Shown one piece after another: positions 62,105-64,000 of a DNA stretch of 64,000 nt (its first letter is position 1; every line of letters starts with the position of its first letter). A program made the translations under genes and the position numbers. The DNA is from Juglans regia (lineage: Eukaryota > Streptophyta > Magnoliopsida > Fagales > Juglandaceae). The notes under the pieces were generated by a model. The model did no database searches. It worked only from the letters and a program-made list of their open reading frames with translations, and was not told the origin of the DNA. The DNA lies in contig NC_049903.1 in assembly GCF_001411555.2 (NCBI RefSeq), positions 13,559,234 to 13,623,233 on the forward strand. The letters are read 5' to 3'.

Positions 62105-63099
62105 CTAAATAAAAAGAAAACTCGTCAAATTCTTTAATCGGCTCGGTGAACGATGATATGACAGGTTTTGACACGATGTTGTATATACATATGGGATAAG
62201 AAAGTGTAAAGAGGGAACTAGGAGGGTGCGAGAAAATCACCGCTAGATTAGGCACGAGGAAGTGATCATGTATGTGGATTTCAACCTTCCATCATCAATA
62301 CATATTAATTGATAATTTATGATATGACACAAATATAAAACCCAGTCATTTGTTTAACAGTCTTGTAACCTAACATGATTAACAACTTATAAAAAAGATA
62401 TGCATGGAACTCAGCATGACATATAAGTTGAAATAGATACATATATATAACCTCCAAGATTAATATGCAGGACCTAGAAAGATAACGCAATTTAATTCAA
62501 TCCATGTTGTTAGTTAGAAGTTGTTGCGATGTAAATTAATCAGATTGGGAGATTAAACCAATCACAAAACATGACAAGTATGATCCCATGCCAAACCACC
62601 CAATCCTTCCACTATACCATCCAATATAACTGTCATTTTGATGGAAGACAGTTATAAGCGTTGATTACCACAAAAAGAAGGCACCCAAGCGCTGAGGTAG
62701 TTGTATTCACGTACTTTAAAGGCAAGGTCATCAAGTATCAGTAACTAATAATCTGTCATTGAAGTACTCGAAAAAACTCAAAAGAATAATCATCTATATA
62801 TTAAAGGAAAAAACAGCTATAAATAGGTCATGGACAAACAAACATAGATGCCTCTCTATGAACATTCCTGAATTCTCAGCACAAAGATTAAATGCTTCCA
62901 GCTTATATTTTCCCTCATAGAGAGGAAATTTATTGCATACTATGAAGAATATTCAAAAATTCATGAAGTGAGTAAAAACTGAAACAGAAAATTTCAGTTT
63001 AGTTATAGGAACTATTATTTGTTCTAATCCTTGTCTATAGATGTATGATCTTTCCCAAAAGTGTGTTTTTTTTCTCGGATATCTCGCTCAAAAAAAAAA
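62105..63099. other. 5' leader and promoter region of the CACTA transposase gene
   Basis: About 1 kb between the transposase start codon and the right subterminal repeats. No further open gene; the promoter is expected here but no specific element is clear. Confidence 0.45.
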
Positions 63100-63222
63100 A
63101 AAAATTCCCCCTTTGGAAGCCTAGTCGACCAAGAAATCACCGTGAACTTTAAACTTATTGCGGCGATATTAATTCCAGCAGACCAAAAAATCGCCGCATT
63201 AGGCATATTTTTTCATCTAGTG
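63100..63222. repeat. Subterminal region and right terminus of the CACTA element (5' end)
   Basis: Contains ATTGCGGCGATAT and AATCGCCGCATTAGGC and ends CATCTAGTG, the complement of CACTAGATG. It is much shorter and poorer in motifs than the left end. Confidence 0.65.
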
Positions 63223-64000
63223 ATATGCTGCCATACGATTTTCCACTAACAAGTAAACACATCAGCTTTAAAAAAAAAGATCAGAAATTGATGTCTACAT
63301 TATATGCATGCATCTTGTAATCGTACAGAATTTCTGTTAGAGCAGTCGGAAAATGAATATCTCTAATTTGCATGCATCGTATATTTAATTTGCATATTTC
63401 GAAATATTTAAGAGTATTTATGTTGGTGATTGACAAGGTTAAAGCAGGAGATATATAAACATAATTTATGATGCCTAACTCATTTTTTAAGAAATAAATT
63501 AAGTATGATCAGTAATTCATACTGACAGCTAGCAAAATAAATGTTGCATGAACCATGTATATTTTTATGTATTTAGTTATCTTAGTCGTATAAAAGTCAT
63601 AAAGTTCATACAAGACATTTAGGACATCAGCAAAATATTACATGAAATGAAACGACTATATATGATTAAAGATCGATGCAAATGAAAATGAAAAACTCCC
63701 AAATGACAAGAATTATGTCACATTTCTCTCAACACAGCAAGAGTTTTATATATCAATTACCCTCTAGAATTCATATTTGTGGGGTTGTTTTTTTACTTTT
63801 CTATTATAGTTAGTGGTTGGATCTTGACTTTATTTTTACAATACACTAATGGACCAGCCCAATCTAAGTTTAAGGCACAAATGGTCTTTCCTATCTTTTT
63901 TCTCCTCCACTATATATATATTTATATATATATATATATATAAATATATGAGAAAAGAGAATCACATGAAGTGACCACATCGTTGTGGGAAGGTATAATG
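63223..64000. other. Intergenic right end of the window, no gene seen
   Basis: AT-rich flank beyond the CACTA right terminus, with an (AT)n tract near 63912-63950. No coding region or repeat family recognised. Confidence 0.55.

Larger units (their letters stand above)
50768..63222 (-). mobile_element. CACTA (En/Spm) transposon, about 12.5 kb, genes on minus strand
   Basis: The left end reads CACTACAAGAAATATGG. The right end reads, on the minus strand, CACTAGATGAAAAAATATGC. These are imperfect inverted repeats with the CACTA terminus. Subterminal GCGGCGAA / TTCGCTGC motifs are dense at 50800-51400 and sparser at 63140-63200. Between them lie a TNP2-type transposase gene and a Transposase_24 gene, both on the minus strand. 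The flanking trinucleotides CCT and ATA do not match, so the pairing of these two ends is likely but not proven. Confidence 0.75.

Overview
The window is plant nuclear DNA. It is AT-rich, with long intron-split genes, GT-AG introns, abundant MITEs, LINE and copia remnants, and a CACTA (En/Spm) DNA transposon. The recurring short element that begins near GGCTGCGTTTGGATG and carries GAGTTGAG/GAGATGAG runs makes me think of a woody eudicot, perhaps Fagales (walnut, hickory or oak relatives). That is an impression, not a measurement. No RNA gene, CRISPR array or prokaryotic feature is visible.

The main content is a head-to-tail tandem array of three genes, all on the minus strand, for LRR-malectin receptor-like kinases of the plant LRR-VIII-2 type (relatives of Arabidopsis At1g53430, At1g07650 and RKF1-like proteins). 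Copy 1 (215-8414) shows exons 1-19; its kinase exons lie left of the window. Copy 2 (23801-35280) is complete. I could place 24 exons whose phases all join and whose lengths sum to 3081 nt, giving 1026 aa: signal peptide, LRRs one per mostly 72-nt exon, malectin domain, one membrane segment and an RD kinase. Copy 3 (36830-45732) shows exons 1-19 plus 44 nt of exon 20 and is then cut by a 100-N assembly gap at 36730-36829.

Copies 1 and 3 sit in a nearly identical block (1-11193 and 37309-49297) that shares even an intronic LINE, so they are either a very recent duplication or two haplotypes placed in tandem. Copy 2 is clearly more diverged, lacks that LINE, and has a different distal 5' region carrying a 635-bp inverted-repeat element.

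Between copies 1 and 2 (11.2-23.8 kb) there is only transposon debris: MITEs (one hAT-like with a perfect 8-bp target duplication, one Harbinger-like with TAA duplications), a probable long LTR, a copia RNase H remnant and a minus-strand LINE remnant. Right of copy 3 there is about 1.5 kb of unrecognised sequence with a perfect 42-bp palindrome. A CACTA element of about 12.5 kb (50768-63222) follows. It carries a TNP2/DUF4216 transposase gene with an in-frame amber codon and an open Transposase_24 (Ptta/En-Spm) gene of about 450 aa. The last 0.8 kb holds no recognisable gene.

I found no clearly new biological system. The points most worth following are the status of the near-identical block, clustered malectin-domain differences between copies, a decoy splice acceptor in the copy 2 kinase, and the nearly intact CACTA element.
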